Assembly: GCA_009763385.1 (NCBI GenBank)
Contig: CM019826.1
Location: 62,249,790 to 62,313,789, forward strand
Reading direction: 5' to 3'
Source: Coix lacryma-jobi var. lacryma-jobi
Taxonomy: Eukaryota > Streptophyta > Magnoliopsida > Poales > Poaceae
Length of the DNA stretch: 64,000 bases
Part shown: positions 32,147 through 44,390 of the stretch, one piece after another
Layout: each line of letters opens with the position of its first letter
How positions within the stretch are numbered: the first letter of the stretch is position 1
The notes under the pieces: model-generated
What the model saw: only the letters and a program-made list of their open reading frames with translations
What the model was told of the DNA's origin: nothing
The model's database searches: none
Position numbers and translations under genes: made by a program

Positions 32147-32244
32147 ACTGGTCGTGGTGATGAGTTCTTCCCTGGAGGAATCTCACACAGGTCGCTCGCC
32201 ATTCGTCCTTTCATCAGGACGAGTGGATGTGCGATATGGGATAT
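32147..32244 (+). other. Element H middle fragment
   Basis: 98 bp of H stranded between array R and element G. Joined across R, it continues the frame of the second ORF (...GTLVVVMSSSLEESHTGRS). It ends in GATAT, the left TSD of G. Confidence 0.65.
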
Positions 32245-33572
32245 TGTTGGTATAAATTAATGCACACTCTACTTTATCCGCAAGCGCACAGATAACTAAC
32301 AAGTGTACTTCACCGGATAATTAATGCACTTCACCGGAGTAACCCAGTTTTAATATCGAACCCAAAGGAACGGATAGCGATGAGTCTCAAGTGTATAACC
32401 CCTGAGTAACTAACAAGGACAGAGAAACTAAAAGTATAGATGGGATCACTAAGGTTATCTAATTCCAACTTAAGAGTGATATGTTTATTATTCTTAAAGG
32501 GGAAGTTGCCATAAAAGGTCACAACAGAGTATGATTCTTTTATGCAAATGTATAATCCTACTGAGCCTACACACGGGTAAGTGGACTATAGAAGAATCAA
32601 CAAGGCTATAAGAGTCACCCTTGCGAACTACCACTACTACCGGCGTTATAGGAGGTAAATATGAGCTATCAAGCACTACGCTTATACTATCCAGCTACTC
32701 TAACTCTAGAGCGACTAGAATTAAAGTACTCAAAAGAGAGGCATAAACCTTAAGAACAATAAGAACAATGGCTCAAACTTAAATATAGATGTTGATTACC
32801 GAAACAATCGTTGAAGCAAGTCAATGAAGAACTTGAATCCACAGGTACAAGATGAAGAAGTTGATCCGACAGGCTGGAGCTTCCTCTTGATCTCTTCTTC
32901 TCTCTCTCTCTTCTAGTTCTAGAATAAGACTAGGTTCTAATCCTAATTGAGGGGTATCTAGACTTCTACTTGAAAGCTAACTCTTGATTACAACTAGATG
33001 AACTAGATCTAATTCTAGATGAACTAGAAGAGATTCATCTAGAGGGACCTCTACTTCTACATTGGAACCCTAGTTTCTGATGTGGAGATGAATAATGAAG
33101 AGGGAGATGCCTAGAGAGGGGGGTCTGGGGCTTCTTATATAGCCCTGAGGGATCAACCGCGACCGTTAGATCAAACCGACTTAAGGTACGGCTGAGATGC
33201 ATCCTAGAGGTCGGTGGAGGAAGCTTGCAGAAGACGGAAGCCAGCGGGCCCGGGGGGAGACCGACCAGTGGGCCCGGGGGACCGGTCGGTCCCACCTGGA
33301 AGTGGACCGGGGTGCCCCTCCTCGTGGTGTCTCTAGGTGTTCTCTGGAGTCTTCCGGAAGGTTCCTGACTTGCCGAATGCGTTATCTCCCGTCGGTTTCC
33401 TTCTAGGGGAAGCAATCAGTGCTGGTTTCCTGGTTTAGTCCCTGTAGAATCATAATTCACCATAAGTCGTGGAATATTGTCAATTAAAACCCTAAACCTT
33501 TGTTGGTGATTGAATTCATGCCCTTTTCATATTTATTTATCCTTTAATTTTGATAGATAACCAGCGTCAACA
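32245..33572 (-). repeat. G 3' LTR
   Basis: 1328 bp. On the minus strand it begins TGTTGACGCTGG and ends AATTTATACCAACA. A minus-strand TATA box (GCTATATAAG) lies at about 33133-33143. Nearly identical to the 5' LTR at 43071-44385, apart from a few substitutions and a short deletion near 32300. Confidence 0.87.
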
Positions 33573-35118
33573 AGTTCCCCCAAGCTTACCCTTTGCTAGT
33601 CCCTTAGCAAAACCAAAACTTATCAATGGATCAGGAGTTGCTACAAAGTCTTCATTTCCAACAAGTACACCTGCTGTTAAACAAAAATTCTCCGAAACAT
33701 ATCATGTTATTCTTCACGGGGCTTATTACTCTTACCTTAGATCTTGAATAATTGAGAGATTGAACGATCAAATCAAGCACTATGTCTCTAGTTCTTTCAC
33801 TTCACCTTTATCCCGGAGTTTTAATTAATTTTCAAAAGCATTAATACATATGTTGTTAAATTAAACAATGGATCCAAAGAGAAAGTCAACCAACCATTGA
33901 ATCAAGAAGTGCATGTGTATGGAAAAATGGAGTCGGATGCTCTTTTGAATATATTCACTCTCTTCTGTTTATCAGAGACATATGGCTATCAGGCTAATTC
34001 TACTGTCGGGCACGTGCCCATTTTTTCTGACATTTTTTTTCTTCTTCTTCTCTTTTTTTTTTCTTTTTCTTCGAGGTTCTAGACACTTGTCCCTTTTTAT
34101 TTCCTCAGGATCTATCTTTTTGAGGTTTCGGACACTTGTCCCTTTTTATTTCCTCAGATCTTTCCTTCTTTTTTTTTCTTTTCTCTCTTTTTTTTTAATA
34201 GCCACATGCTTCCAACAAACTTATAAGAGGGTAGCAACAGATAATTATGAGCATTTATGCGGAAGATGGATGAAATGTGTAAGCATGATGACTTCTCATA
34301 GGGTCAACAAAGCTTAATTTAACTCAATGCCATTATTAGTCATATTTATAATGAGAAATCTCCGGAACTCTAGTGTTGTTTAGAACAAGATAATAGCAGC
34401 TCAGATCATAACATGTCATATCTATCAATTACCTAGACTCTGGATCAAGCATTTGCTACCCATATATTTAATTTCATTTTTAAGCATCATTATTAATTAG
34501 GAGAACTCATGCTTTAAAGGCTAGGTACTTGAAAGAAATTAGATAGAGCAACTATTCATCATTTCCATACAAAAGATTAGGGAGAGAGGGTTTTAGTCAT
34601 CAACTTCTTAAAACAAACTAGACACACTATTTTATTAATCTAAACACACTTTAAGATAAAAGCTAATAGTAGTAGTAGTAATAATAAAGACATACCTGAA
34701 TCGCGAGGATAACGGGGGTGCGTCTCCCCCAAGTTGGTTCCCTTAATAGCGTTGAGCCTTCATGTGCCCATATATTTTTGTCTCTTTTTTAATTAATGGT
34801 GAGTCTTCATGTGCCCACATATTTTTGTTCTTTTCTTTTTAAGGGTGAGCCTTCATGTGCTCACATTTTTTTTGTGTGTTTTGAATTTATTTATAGAATG
34901 AAAAACTTAAGAGGATAGAGATACTTACGTGGATACATGGGGGTGCCTTCCCCCAAGCTGAATATGACGTAGTCGTTCAATCTTGCAATGTAGCGGACTG
35001 GCAGTGCATATGTCCTTCCTCTATTAGAGCTTTGATTGATGTTGATGTTTGTTGAGGCAGTGCTCCAACAGTGGATGGAGCATTCACTTGCTCGTCAGCT
35101 TTTCTTGGCCTTTCAAAT
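33573..35118 (-). other. G interior, 3' part (no gene seen)
   Basis: The minus-strand PPT (AAGCTTGGGGGAACT) adjoins the 3' LTR. The rest is AT-rich with T-runs (34030-34200), two copies of GGACACTTGTCCCTTTTTAT (34084 and 34130), three of CTTCATGTG(C)CCACAT-like text (34757-34870), and two CCCCCAAG(T/C)TG blocks next to GGGGGTGC (34708, 34948). No ORF has a recognisable motif. Confidence 0.6.
35114..35118. repeat. Target-site duplication CAAAT, left copy
   Basis: Repeated at 39182-39186 around E1. Confidence 0.87.
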
Positions 35119-36297
35119 TGTAACACCTCTGGTGATTAGTTTGTATTTAACCTGACATGTCATCATCTTAAGTTATAATCATTCTTGTCATGCATTAATG
35201 TTTGTCTAATGATTGCTTGCCTTTACCCTTCCTAAAGGTATTTTGTGTGTAGTGATTCCTTTTTCTAAAAACCCTAAAAGCCCAAATCTTCCTATAAGGG
35301 CAAAATGGTAATTTCACCTCTGTGCCTGGCTTTGTGTAATTCTTGTGCAGTTTAGTGTCTTGAAGCTTTGTTGTGTTGTTCAAAAACCAAAATCAAAAAC
35401 AGATTTCAATTTCTTTTTTTTTTAAAAAAAAACCCTGACTTCCAAACCCTGGTTTTTACCCCTCTTTTATTAATTTAAGAACAATTCAAAATTTGGAGTT
35501 AGTCCAAAAAGCAAAGTTGTAGATCTGATCAAGAGAAACAACTTTGGTATTTACAAATTTTCAAGTTTCTGTACAAAGTTTGAAGTAATTTCAAATTCAT
35601 TCAAACTCCAGTTTTTGTTCCCTTTTTGCTTTCAAAATTATTTCAAAAACTAAAGAGTTTCAGAAAAAGTGTATAATAGCAAAGTTATAGGTTTTGACAA
35701 AAGGAACAACTTGCATGTTTACAGATTTTTTAACTTTCAATATAAAATCAAAAGTAATTTTGAATTTATTAAAATCCCAGAAGTGTCCCCTTTTCAAATT
35801 TCAAATGTGATTCAAAAACTATTTGGATTTTGAAAATGTTCATTTTGACAAAGTTGTAGATCACCTTTTTCTGCACAACTTTGGTATTTTGAGTTTTTGC
35901 TGCACAATTCGAAATTTGGAAGTACTTTGCAAAATACAGAAATCAATTCTAAGTCAAACCCTAGACCTAGCCCTGTTCATCTTCAACCTAGGGACAGGGG
36001 GGGCTCGGCCATGGCCACCCCGCCGGAGCTGCGCGCGCCACGCGCCTGGCAGCCGCCTGCCTGCTCCCGACCCGTCGCCCTTGACCGCGCCATCATGCCG
36101 CACCCGCACGCGCGAAGCGCTGACCCTCGCCCGTCCCCCACTGCTCCCAGCACGTCGCCGCCGCGTGGCCGTCGCCGGCGAGCGCACGCCCGACCCCTGA
36201 GCAGACTTCCGTCCTTTCTTCATTATGGTTTCGCAAGCACGCGACGCGGCCGATCTTATCCACCCTCGCGCACCTCTTATCCGCCCCTGAGCACGGC

Positions 36298-36305
36298 TAT
36301 AAAAG
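36298..36305 (+). promoter_or_regulatory. TATA box of E1
   Basis: GGCTATAAAAGCCACC, followed by a C-rich leader and splice-donor-like GGTAAGCAG (36504) and GTGGTAAGCAC (36729). Confidence 0.55.
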
Positions 36306-36784
36306 CCACCCACCGACCGCCGTTCTTCCGCCACCAGCGAGCTCTGTGAACCCGAGCCACCAAGCCTCCCCCGAGCCCGCCGAAGCCCCCGTTGCCTTCG
36401 TCTTGAGATTCTCCACCTTTCCAAACCACAAATTTCACCCCTCCGCCCCACCTTTAGCCGGCGCAAGCGATTCTTCTCTGACTCCGGCGAACAGTCTTGC
36501 CGCGGTAAGCAGCAAAATTCGTCGCCGTGGGTTTTCTTCTCATCCATCCGACCCCCGCCCTCTCTTCCTCATCTTGGTGCGCACCTAACCGCTCCTCGGC
36601 GATCTCTTTTGGTGGACAGAACCGCCGGCACGCCGCTCGCCGCCGAGAGAGCTCCGCCGAAGCACCGTCAACGTCGAGCTCACTCCTTCGACCCTTGTTC
36701 CGCCCCGCCGAGCCCTGCCTCCGACCCGTGGTAAGCACTCAAAGCCCCCCCCCCCCCCCCCCGGTCTCTGCTTTCACGGCGCAA

Positions 36785-37430
36785 AGCTCGAGCCAGGCCT
36801 CGAGCGGATACGCGTTCACCGTTAGCTCGAGCCAGGCCTCGAGCACACGTTTTTCGTCTCGCTCGAGCCAGGCCTCGAGCGGACACACTCACCACTTCGC
36901 TCGAGCCAGGCCTCGAGCAAACACACACCCTCATCGTCTCGCTCGAGCCAGGCCTCGAGCGGACTCACACACCCACACCGCTTCGCTCGAGCCAGGCCTC
37001 GAGCAAGCACTCACACACTGTCCAGCTCGAGCCAGGTCTCGAGTAGACACACACCCTCACCACTTCGCCGAGCCTAGCCTTGAGCAAGCGTGCACCCCCC
37101 CCCCCCCGCTTCGCCCGAGCCAAGCCTCGAACGAACCCGCGTTTCCGTCTCGCCCGAGCCTCCCAGCCAGGCCTCGGACGGACGATTGTTTCCGTCTCGC
37201 CCGAGCCTCCCAGCCAGGCCTCGAACGGACGATTGTTTCCATCTCGCCCGAGCCTCCCAGCCAGGCCTCGGACGGACGATTGTTTCCGTCTCGCCCGAGC
37301 CTCCCAGCCAGGCCTCAGACGGACGATTGTTTCCGTCTCGCCCGAGCCTCCCAGCCAGGCCTCGGACGGACGATTGTTTCCGTCTCGCCCGAGTTTCCTA
37401 GCCAGGCCTCGGACGAAGCGGTCGTTTTTC
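36785..37430. repeat. GC-rich minisatellite in E1
   Basis: Two blocks. The first (about 36785-37045) repeats CTCGAGCCAGGCCTCGAG, a near palindrome, about nine times at irregular 35-60 bp spacing. The second (about 37110-37430) repeats a unit of about 60 bp (CGCCCGAGCCTCCCAGCCAG then GCCTCGGACGGACGATTG) about five times. Runs of C precede each block (36748, 37097). The open frames over it merely reflect the repeat. Confidence 0.85.
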
Positions 37431-37593
37431 GTTTCACCCGAGCCTCCGCGTCAGGCCGCGGGCAACTTTGTGTCTGTTCTAAAAGTTAATTACTCGATAG
37501 AGAGTTGTACTCTAGAATCTGTGGTTTTGCCCTGTGTTGCATTGTTCATGTCAGCATCCTCATTAGCATACATCATTGCATCCGTGTAGTGAC

Positions 37594-37707
37594 CGAAGGA
37601 GAAGGTGTCAAAGTCGAGGCAGCTGCTGACGAACCGACCCCTGAGGCGACTCCGAGCTCCGACACCTGCACTGCCGACCCCGCGTCTGTCCTTTTTGCTC
37701 TTCAAGG
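37594..37707 (+). other. Exon-like module in E1
   Basis: An acidic open stretch preceded by GTGTAG, an acceptor-like end, and followed by CAAGGCAAGCCCCGGTGC, a GC-type donor-like site (AAG then GCAAGC). E2 (54055-54250) and the reverse segment near 9990-10100 have the same two borders with different contents between them. Interpretation as a spliced exon is inferred. Confidence 0.45.
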
Positions 37708-38723
37708 CAAGCCCCGGTGCATTTAACCCTTCCTTGCTTTTATAAAGGTTTACTTAAAATGCTTTGAGTTAAACTACTGCATTAGGTTATAGGAGTTGTG
37801 TGATGACCTATTTCTTGCACTATTTACCCCACCAGAATATCCACCTGCCCTGTTTTAAAAACTATTTGCAAAATGCTTAGTGGTGCTATATAATAGATTT
37901 GCAATAAAAATGCCAATTTCAAAAGTGTGATCACTTAAAGAATTTTATGGGAATTTGGCTTTACTCCCCGGCCATTGGCTAGGTATCTGATCCGTACCTA
38001 GTCAATTGCGAGGAGAGGTTGTCCGAGCGTACGGTGCCGTCATGTTGTAGTCCGGGACTCAACAGTTGACACCGACCGGGACAGGGTTGAAAAACTGACA
38101 GGACTATTACGCTCGGGTGAGATATAACCGAGGTATTGTTCTGGCAGAAAAATTAGGGACCATCCGTATGGGGGCCTGCTGGTCAAGACTTGTAACTATT
38201 CACATACTTCGGAAAGCTCTGGCTCCGAGGACTCCTTTATTGGTACCGACAACCGTGCACTGGGAGTGGCGAGATGGCGGAAGTAGCTTGTACCCACGTG
38301 GTCGTCGTACCTGGATATGAGTGGTGTACTGTACTTCCGGGTGGCGTAGGACCGGGTCCAATCTTGGAGGAATCGTGGAAGACGAGTGGGCATATGCAAG
38401 CTTGGGTGCTACATATGCAGTGTGGATAGGGATCCTCAGCTGAGTATTATTTATCCGGATTAACGTTGCTCCTCAGTTATGAAGACTTGGTCACTGACTG
38501 TCAACGGAGAGTGGTTCTCAACTAGGAATGTTTTGAAAGGTAAAATGAATCATGAACAATGAAGAATTGAAAAATACTTGAATCTTTCAAAAAAAATAGA
38601 ACAAGGTTTTACAAAAAATGCTTTTCTGCAAAATACTTGATCTTGCTTAAGCCTTACCATGACTACCCTAAACCTCTCATCCCTGAGTCTTCTTCCTTTT
38701 TCTTTAGTCGGGTTAGTCTTGTT

Positions 38724-38739
38724 GAGTACCCCAGTACTC
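38724..38739 (+). repeat. GAGTAC...GTACTC hairpin in E1
   Basis: GAGTAC-CCCA-GTACTC, about 23 bases before the acceptor-like TGCTGCAG (38756-38763). E2 has GAGTAC-CCTCAT-GTACTC (55314-55331) before TTGCAG. Confidence 0.6.
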
Positions 38740-39186
38740 AGGGTTTTGTTACCCATGCTGCAGGTATGACTGAGTCCCCGATGTGTCTTGCGCCCTGCTG
38801 CATGACCATCATCCAGGAAGAGGCCGATGAGGCCGAAGAATAAATGTGCACCCTCGAGCTAGGTGATTACAAGTATCTTTATTTCGTTGTACTCCGCTAC
38901 GTTGCCTATTTTCGATTATCCGAACATAGTTTGTAATAACTGCACCTCTCATCTTTTGGAACCTCGGTTTGTAAAACTAATGGTATTTAAGTCTTCCGCT
39001 CTGTATTCCGATGTTATTTGTAAAAGTATCCAATGCTGTAACCGAAAGGTGAGATGATCCTGCGGACAATGGGCACTGATGCAGCCCGGTGACGAACTGC
39101 CTTGGTCACGTGGAACATAGGTTCGGCTGTCAGAGGTTGACAGGGACCTGTGGGCCATGGGATTAAGACCGTTCCGTCACACAAAT

Positions 39187-42100
39187 CCTATGAAACTCAA
39201 ATAGACAACAAAACTTATGGAACAGATTAAGCATTAGTGGTTGACCACTCAAGCCTTAGCTGTCTAGAATTTTAGTGAGATCTCTTTCTTGATATTTTTG
39301 TATTTTATATTTTTATGATGCAAGAGAAAGTACAACAAGATGAATGCATGCATATTTATTTTTATTATTTTTATGCCACCACGATGAACATTCCTGTGGG
39401 ATTGTACACACCATAGAATTATTCACATGGGGCTTCATGGTTTATGATGTAGTGTAACAAATGTAATATTTTTATTTTCTTTTATAATGCAAGGCAGAAA
39501 TATTTGTGAACTAAATATGATGATGCAATGATTCAATATGATGATGCAATAAATGACTAAGAATTAAATATGAGAAATATACAGCAAAGTAAATATAAAG
39601 ATAACTACCGATTTTTACCTTTTGTCGAAGGTTCAGATATTTCCTTGGTTCAGACCTCCCAAGGTATGTCAGACGTTTAGAAAGTTGTTATCGATTGTAC
39701 CTCTTAGGTGCAGACATTTTCTTCCATACTTTCTTGGTCTGAGTCTTCACTTCCTGTGGCTCACTGTCTTGAGATTTCTTTTGTTCTTTCTTTTCTGGGA
39801 CAGTGTCGATAGCTTCTTCTTCGTGATTGGCCGCTCTATTCTTGATAGTTTGTCTTCTTTGGCATTGAGAGCGGCGTCTTTCACTTCTGTTCTCCTTGGG
39901 TGCTTCATTGGGTATGTAGCTGATGAAGTTGTATCGTGCCTTTTCTCCAGGAAAGTGAAAATGGATTTCCTCTTGTAGATGATTGCACTTGTAGCCTAGA
40001 GGAATGGTCTTCCTAGGATGAGGTGGACATCATCGTCTTCTCCCATGTCGAGGATCAAGAAGTCTGTGGGGACTTAATGACCTCTAATTCTGACTACGAC
40101 GTCTTGCATCATTCCTTCTTGTTTATGCCTCTTGATATGGTGTCACTCATGTTCTTCGTTTGCCCAGCTGTTTGAAATGAAGCGTTAATTATGGAAGCTA
40201 GCAGCATCTTGCTCAGTGTGCATGTTCCTATAGATCTAGGACCTTCACTCTGTAGAATTTGGGAGAGATAAACTTCTCCATGTTTGCTCTAGAGTGTGTC
40301 CTGCTCATAAAGATAAGGTAGAGATCAAGTGCATAGGCTCTGTTGGTGGAAAAACACCAACAGAACCAAAAGTTTTGTTTATTCCCCTTAGGCACATTGC
40401 ACAAGACAAACTTGTTTATGTGTTCTATTCAATCTTAACATGAGTGATAGGATCAGAGGATGAGCATAAAAGTAGCATCTTAAAATATTTAACAGATCAG
40501 ATTACTTAACCAAAGGAAGGATAATCTATGCATAAAGTGTCGATCTTTTCATAATTGAGATATATCATCTTCCAAAGGTTGGATGCACAACATTTTAGCT
40601 TATTTAGTTAAGACAGTGAGATACAAGAGAGTAAAGCTAGAAACAAAGATCAAAGGACTGAACATGTTGAGTTGATTAGGTTGGATCAAGTGAGGTGCAA
40701 CTTAAACATGTTTAGTTGTTTATTTATGTTCATACTAGAATCAAGAAGAAGCTTTTAAAGTGATGGTTACTTGCCTTGAAATATTACTTTGTTATTGAAG
40801 AGTGATGTGTCGAACCACCTTGTGGAAGCTTCTCTTGTCTAGCTGGCTTGTCTTCTCTTGCTCGTCTCACAGTGTTCTTGAGAGGAGGAAGATCACAGTG
40901 GAATCATCTTTAGAGGTATCGATCTTCCTTCTCTATGTGTTGACTTATCAGTGAAGGCGCTTTGTTCCTCGAGTATGTTGCCTAGGATCCTCTCTCTTTC
41001 TTGTATTAATTCTGTACTATGAGGATATAGGGACAGTTCTGCATTCTTCTCTTGTCAACCTTTTTATTTTCCTTTTAATCATTGGGTTGGCAAGAGACTT
41101 GAATTTAGAGCTGCTACTCGAGTGCCTCCATGAGAGTCTTTGTCTTGTAATGCCACAACTGAGACTTGTCTTCTCAACAGTGTCTAGATGATGGAGATCT
41201 TATCTGTTGTTCTTCTTGATTCGCTAGCTCAGGTAATATCTTCATCTTCTAACTCTTATGGTGCAGTGGCTTCATCCTTAATGATGCCCTCCTCAATTCT
41301 TGGCAGTTGGTTCTTCCTTTGAGGTCTTCTCTTGGTTCTCTTTGGCTGTTCATAAGTAATGTAGATGTTGAAGATGCAGCGAAAGATCCAAAAGTTGACT
41401 TCTCCAAGTCCGGCAAAGGTGATAACATTGATGGTGTTCAAGAACGATCTTCCAAGAATGAGTGGTGGATCATATTCTTCTTCTCGATGGAGATAGCATC
41501 TAGTGGTTTGTATTGATCAAAGTGGTGGGTAGAAGATCAATATGTCTTGCAGTTGGGTTTCTCCTTCCTCCCTTTGATTGTGAAACACATCTAGACAACG
41601 GAATTGTCTCTCCCAGGCTGGCTTGTGCTGTAGATGGACTTCCAACAATATGTTCATGTGTTTGTCTTGTAGATCTTGCTATTGTTGTAGTGGTACCATC
41701 TTGTCTCCCAAGCTAGGTCTTGATTAGAAGAGAAAATAACTTTCCACTTCTTGTCTTGATGCCTTGGGCATTGATGGTTGCAGGCATAGGTTGTTTTATA
41801 CGAGGTAAGTTGCATCCTGTTTGTCATCAGTGCTCAAGCAAGACTCAAAGCTAGGCTAGCACCATTTGTGATCTGAGAGTTGGTTTGTATGTCTATGGTT
41901 TTGGTTTTGGATCTTCAATGTTCAGACCAAACCATGGATGAACAAAATCTCTCTCCTGCATAATGTTAGTGGATATATACCCGAAGGATTGCAAAAATTT
42001 GAAGCATGGGTTGTTGTCCATAACATATGTATTTTGCATCTATGCTAATAAGGAGATGTTTTTAGGATTACATTAGCATAGACTAGTATGTGTTGGCTGC

Positions 42101-43044
42101 ACTTTAACATGATTCAAGGCAAAGGATAACTTGCAGTCGAAGACAAAATAAATAAACTTTGATACTCACAGTTCTTTCATCCATGATGAATGAGCTGAGT
42201 CTTCATTGTGCAAAGTTGTTAAAGTTCATGTGTCTCTTCATCTCCAGTGTGAGTTCATCTCTGGACTTTCCCAAATTGATATTGAAAGTTTCCCTGCAGT
42301 GGTTAGTCTAACCAAATATCCAACATCCACTATAGCATACTATCGGCTCAAAAATCAACCTAGACACCACGTCTAATTTGATCTAGGAAGGTATTTTAAC
42401 TTAATTGCTTAAATTAAAAACCTTTGAAAGCAAGATCACCACTCCTAAACTAGGCACCATGCTTAATTTAAGAGATGTATGAAAGTACTCCAAACCTAAA
42501 CATATAATATAGCGAATGAGGGTAGCATGAAAGTATTATAGAGATTTATTCAGATGGTGATGAAAGAGCATAATGAGCATATCCTAAAGGTAGGGACAAC
42601 CAACATAGCAACATAGCAACAACCAACATATCCCCAAGCTTGGATTTTGCACGAATTAAGATTGGATGAATGTAATTCAATGTTGCATGATGATTGGTGG
42701 GACATACCTTGTGTTTGTTGTTCCTTCGTTCTTTTCTTCTCCAGACCTGGGAGGGTTAGTGACCAAAAATACCCGAAGGAATATTTTCATAATTATATTT
42801 CTATGCTCATTACAAGGACAGTGCAGCAGAAATGTAGGCATAGCTAATAACCAAGTGTTATGATGGGATGTAAGGATTCTACTGGTTATAGCTTGCGGCT
42901 CATGGGGTAGTGATAGATAAGAGTGGAATTCAAAAACAACATTCATAAGAATGAAAACAAAAATGATGAAAAGACTGGGACAAAAAAGGAAAAGATAAAA
43001 GTATGATTACAAGGTTAAACTTAAGACGTAAAATGATCTACCGT
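39187..43044 (-). other. G interior, 5' part, mostly unrecognisable
   Basis: About 3.9 kb, AT-rich, with only a protease remnant (39890-40130) recognised. Many short ORFs on both strands lack motifs. CCCCAAGCTTGG occurs at about 42630, a sequence common beside the PPT of Athila-like elements. The last few hundred bases are the untranslated leader next to the PBS. Confidence 0.55.
39890..40130 (-). pseudogene. G protease remnant
   Basis: On the minus strand the frame reads DVVVRIRGH, a stop, VPTDFLILDMGEDDDVHLI and LGRPFL, then a stop. This is the flap-side half of an Athila-type retropepsin, comparable to VPVDFLVLDI...LILGRPFL in H. The DxG active-site half is not recognisable. Two stops within 40 codons show it is dead. 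Confidence 0.72.
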
Positions 43045-43062
43045 TCCCCGGCAACGGCGCCA
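43045..43062 (-). promoter_or_regulatory. G primer-binding site (tRNA-Asp type)
   Basis: The minus strand reads TGGCGCCGTTGCCGGGGA, complementary over 18 bases to the 3' end of plant tRNA-Asp. It lies 8 bases from the 5' LTR. Confidence 0.88.
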
Positions 43063-43070
43063 GAAATGCT

Positions 43071-44385
43071 TGTTGGTATAAATTAATGCACACTCTACTT
43101 TATCGGCAAGCGCACAGATAAAATCTACCGATGTAGCACTTCACCGGAGTAACCCAGTTTTAATATCGAACCCAAAGGAACGGATAGCGATGAGTCTCAA
43201 GTGTATAAACCCTGAGTAACTAACAAGGACAGAGAAACTAAAAGTATAGAGGGGATCACTAAGGTTATCTAAATCCAACTTAAGAGTGATATGTTTATTA
43301 TTCTTAATGGGGAAGTTGCCATAAAATGTCACAACAGAGTATGATTCTTTTATGCAAATGTATAATCCTACCGAGCCTACACACGGGTAAGTGGACTATA
43401 GAAGAATCAACAAGGCTATAAGAGTCACCCTTGCGAACTACCACTACTACTGGCGTTATAGGAGGTAAATATGAGCTATCAAGTACTACGCTTATAATAT
43501 CCAGCTACTCTAACTCTAGAGCGACTAGAATTAAAGTACTCAAAAGAGAGTCATAAACCTTAAGAACAATAAGAACAATGGCTCAAACTTAAATATAGAC
43601 GTTGGTTACCGAAACAATCGTTGAAGCAAGTCGATGTAGAACTTGAATCCACAGGTACAAGATGAAGAAGTTGATCCGACAGGCCGGAGCTTCCTCTTGA
43701 TCTCTTCCTCTCTCTCTCTCTCTTCTAGTTCTAGAATAAGACTAGGTTCTAATCCTAATTGAGGGGTATCTAGTCTTCTACTTGAAAGCTAACTCTTGAT
43801 TACAACTAGATGAACTAGATCTAATTCTAGATGAACTAGAAGAGATTCATCTAGAGGGGCCTCTACTTCTACATTGGAACCCTAGTTTCTGATGTGGAGA
43901 TGAATAATGAAGAGGGAGATGCCTGGAGAGGGGGGGTCTGGGGCTGCTTATATAGCCCTGAGGGATCAACCGCGACCGTTAGATCAAACCGACTTAAGGT
44001 ACGGCTGAGATGCATCCTAGAGGTCGGTGGAGGAAGCTTGCAGAAGACGAATGCCAGCGGGCCCGGGGGGAGACCGACCGGTGGGGCCAGGGGACCGGTC
44101 GGTCCCACCTGGAAGTGGACCGGGGTGCCCCTCCTCGTGGTGTCTCTAGGTGTTCTCTGGAGTCTTCCGGAAGGTTCCTGACTTGCCGAATGCGTTATCT
44201 CCCGCCGATTTCCTTCTAGGGGAAGCAATCAGTGCTGGTTTCCTGGTTTAGTCCCTGCAGAATCACAATTCACCAAAACTCGTGGAATATTGTCAATTAA
44301 AACCCTAAAACTTTGTTGGTGATTGAATTCATGCCCTTTTCATATTTATTTATCCTTTAATTTTGATAGATAACCAGCGTCAACA
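43071..44385 (-). repeat. G 5' LTR
   Basis: 1315 bp, TGTTGGTATAAATT to GCGTCAACA on the plus strand. Right flank GATTT (44386-44390). A minus-strand TATA-like GCTATATAAG lies near 43947-43957. Confidence 0.87.
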
Positions 44386-44390
44386 GATTT

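Larger units (their letters stand above)
35119..39181 (+). mobile_element. E1: 4.06-kb TG...CA element without pol
   Basis: Starts TGTAACACCTCTGG and ends ACCGTTCCGTCACA, with a 5-bp TSD (CAAAT), as for LTR retrotransposons. There is no PBS/PPT pair and no internal repeat of its ends, so a very long solo LTR, or a large non-autonomous element, is the best reading. Contents: diverged repeats with AAAGTTGTAG (35510-35900), a GC/CT-rich leader with TATAAAAG (36298), a minisatellite (36785-37430), an exon-like block (37594-37707), a region shared with E2 and with 9365-10626, and a conserved end. Family assignment is uncertain. Confidence 0.72.
32245..44385 (-). mobile_element. Athila-like element G (pol-less, minus strand)
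   Basis: Two LTRs of about 1.32 kb, TGTTGGTATAAATT to CAGCGTCAACA on the plus strand, flank a 9.5-kb interior that includes 4 kb of E1. The PBS is an 18-base perfect complement of tRNA-Asp, and a purine tract with AAGCTTGGGGGAACT precedes the 3' LTR. TSD GATAT on the left, GATTT on the right (one mismatch). Only a degraded protease is recognisable; no RT or integrase is seen. Confidence 0.83.

Noticed and set aside
36527..37489. 320-codon ORF rich in Ser, Arg and Pro
   Set aside because: It is the translation of the E1 minisatellite; other frames over the repeat are open as well, and no domain is seen.
35119..39181. E1 as a DNA transposon or Helitron
   Set aside because: A 5-bp TSD with TG...CA ends fits an LTR-type element; no transposase, no CACTA end, no Helitron hairpin end with A/T target.
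43045..43062. tRNA-Asp 3' end, possible tRNA gene
   Set aside because: Only the 18-base acceptor side is present and it stands next to an LTR, so it is a primer-binding site.
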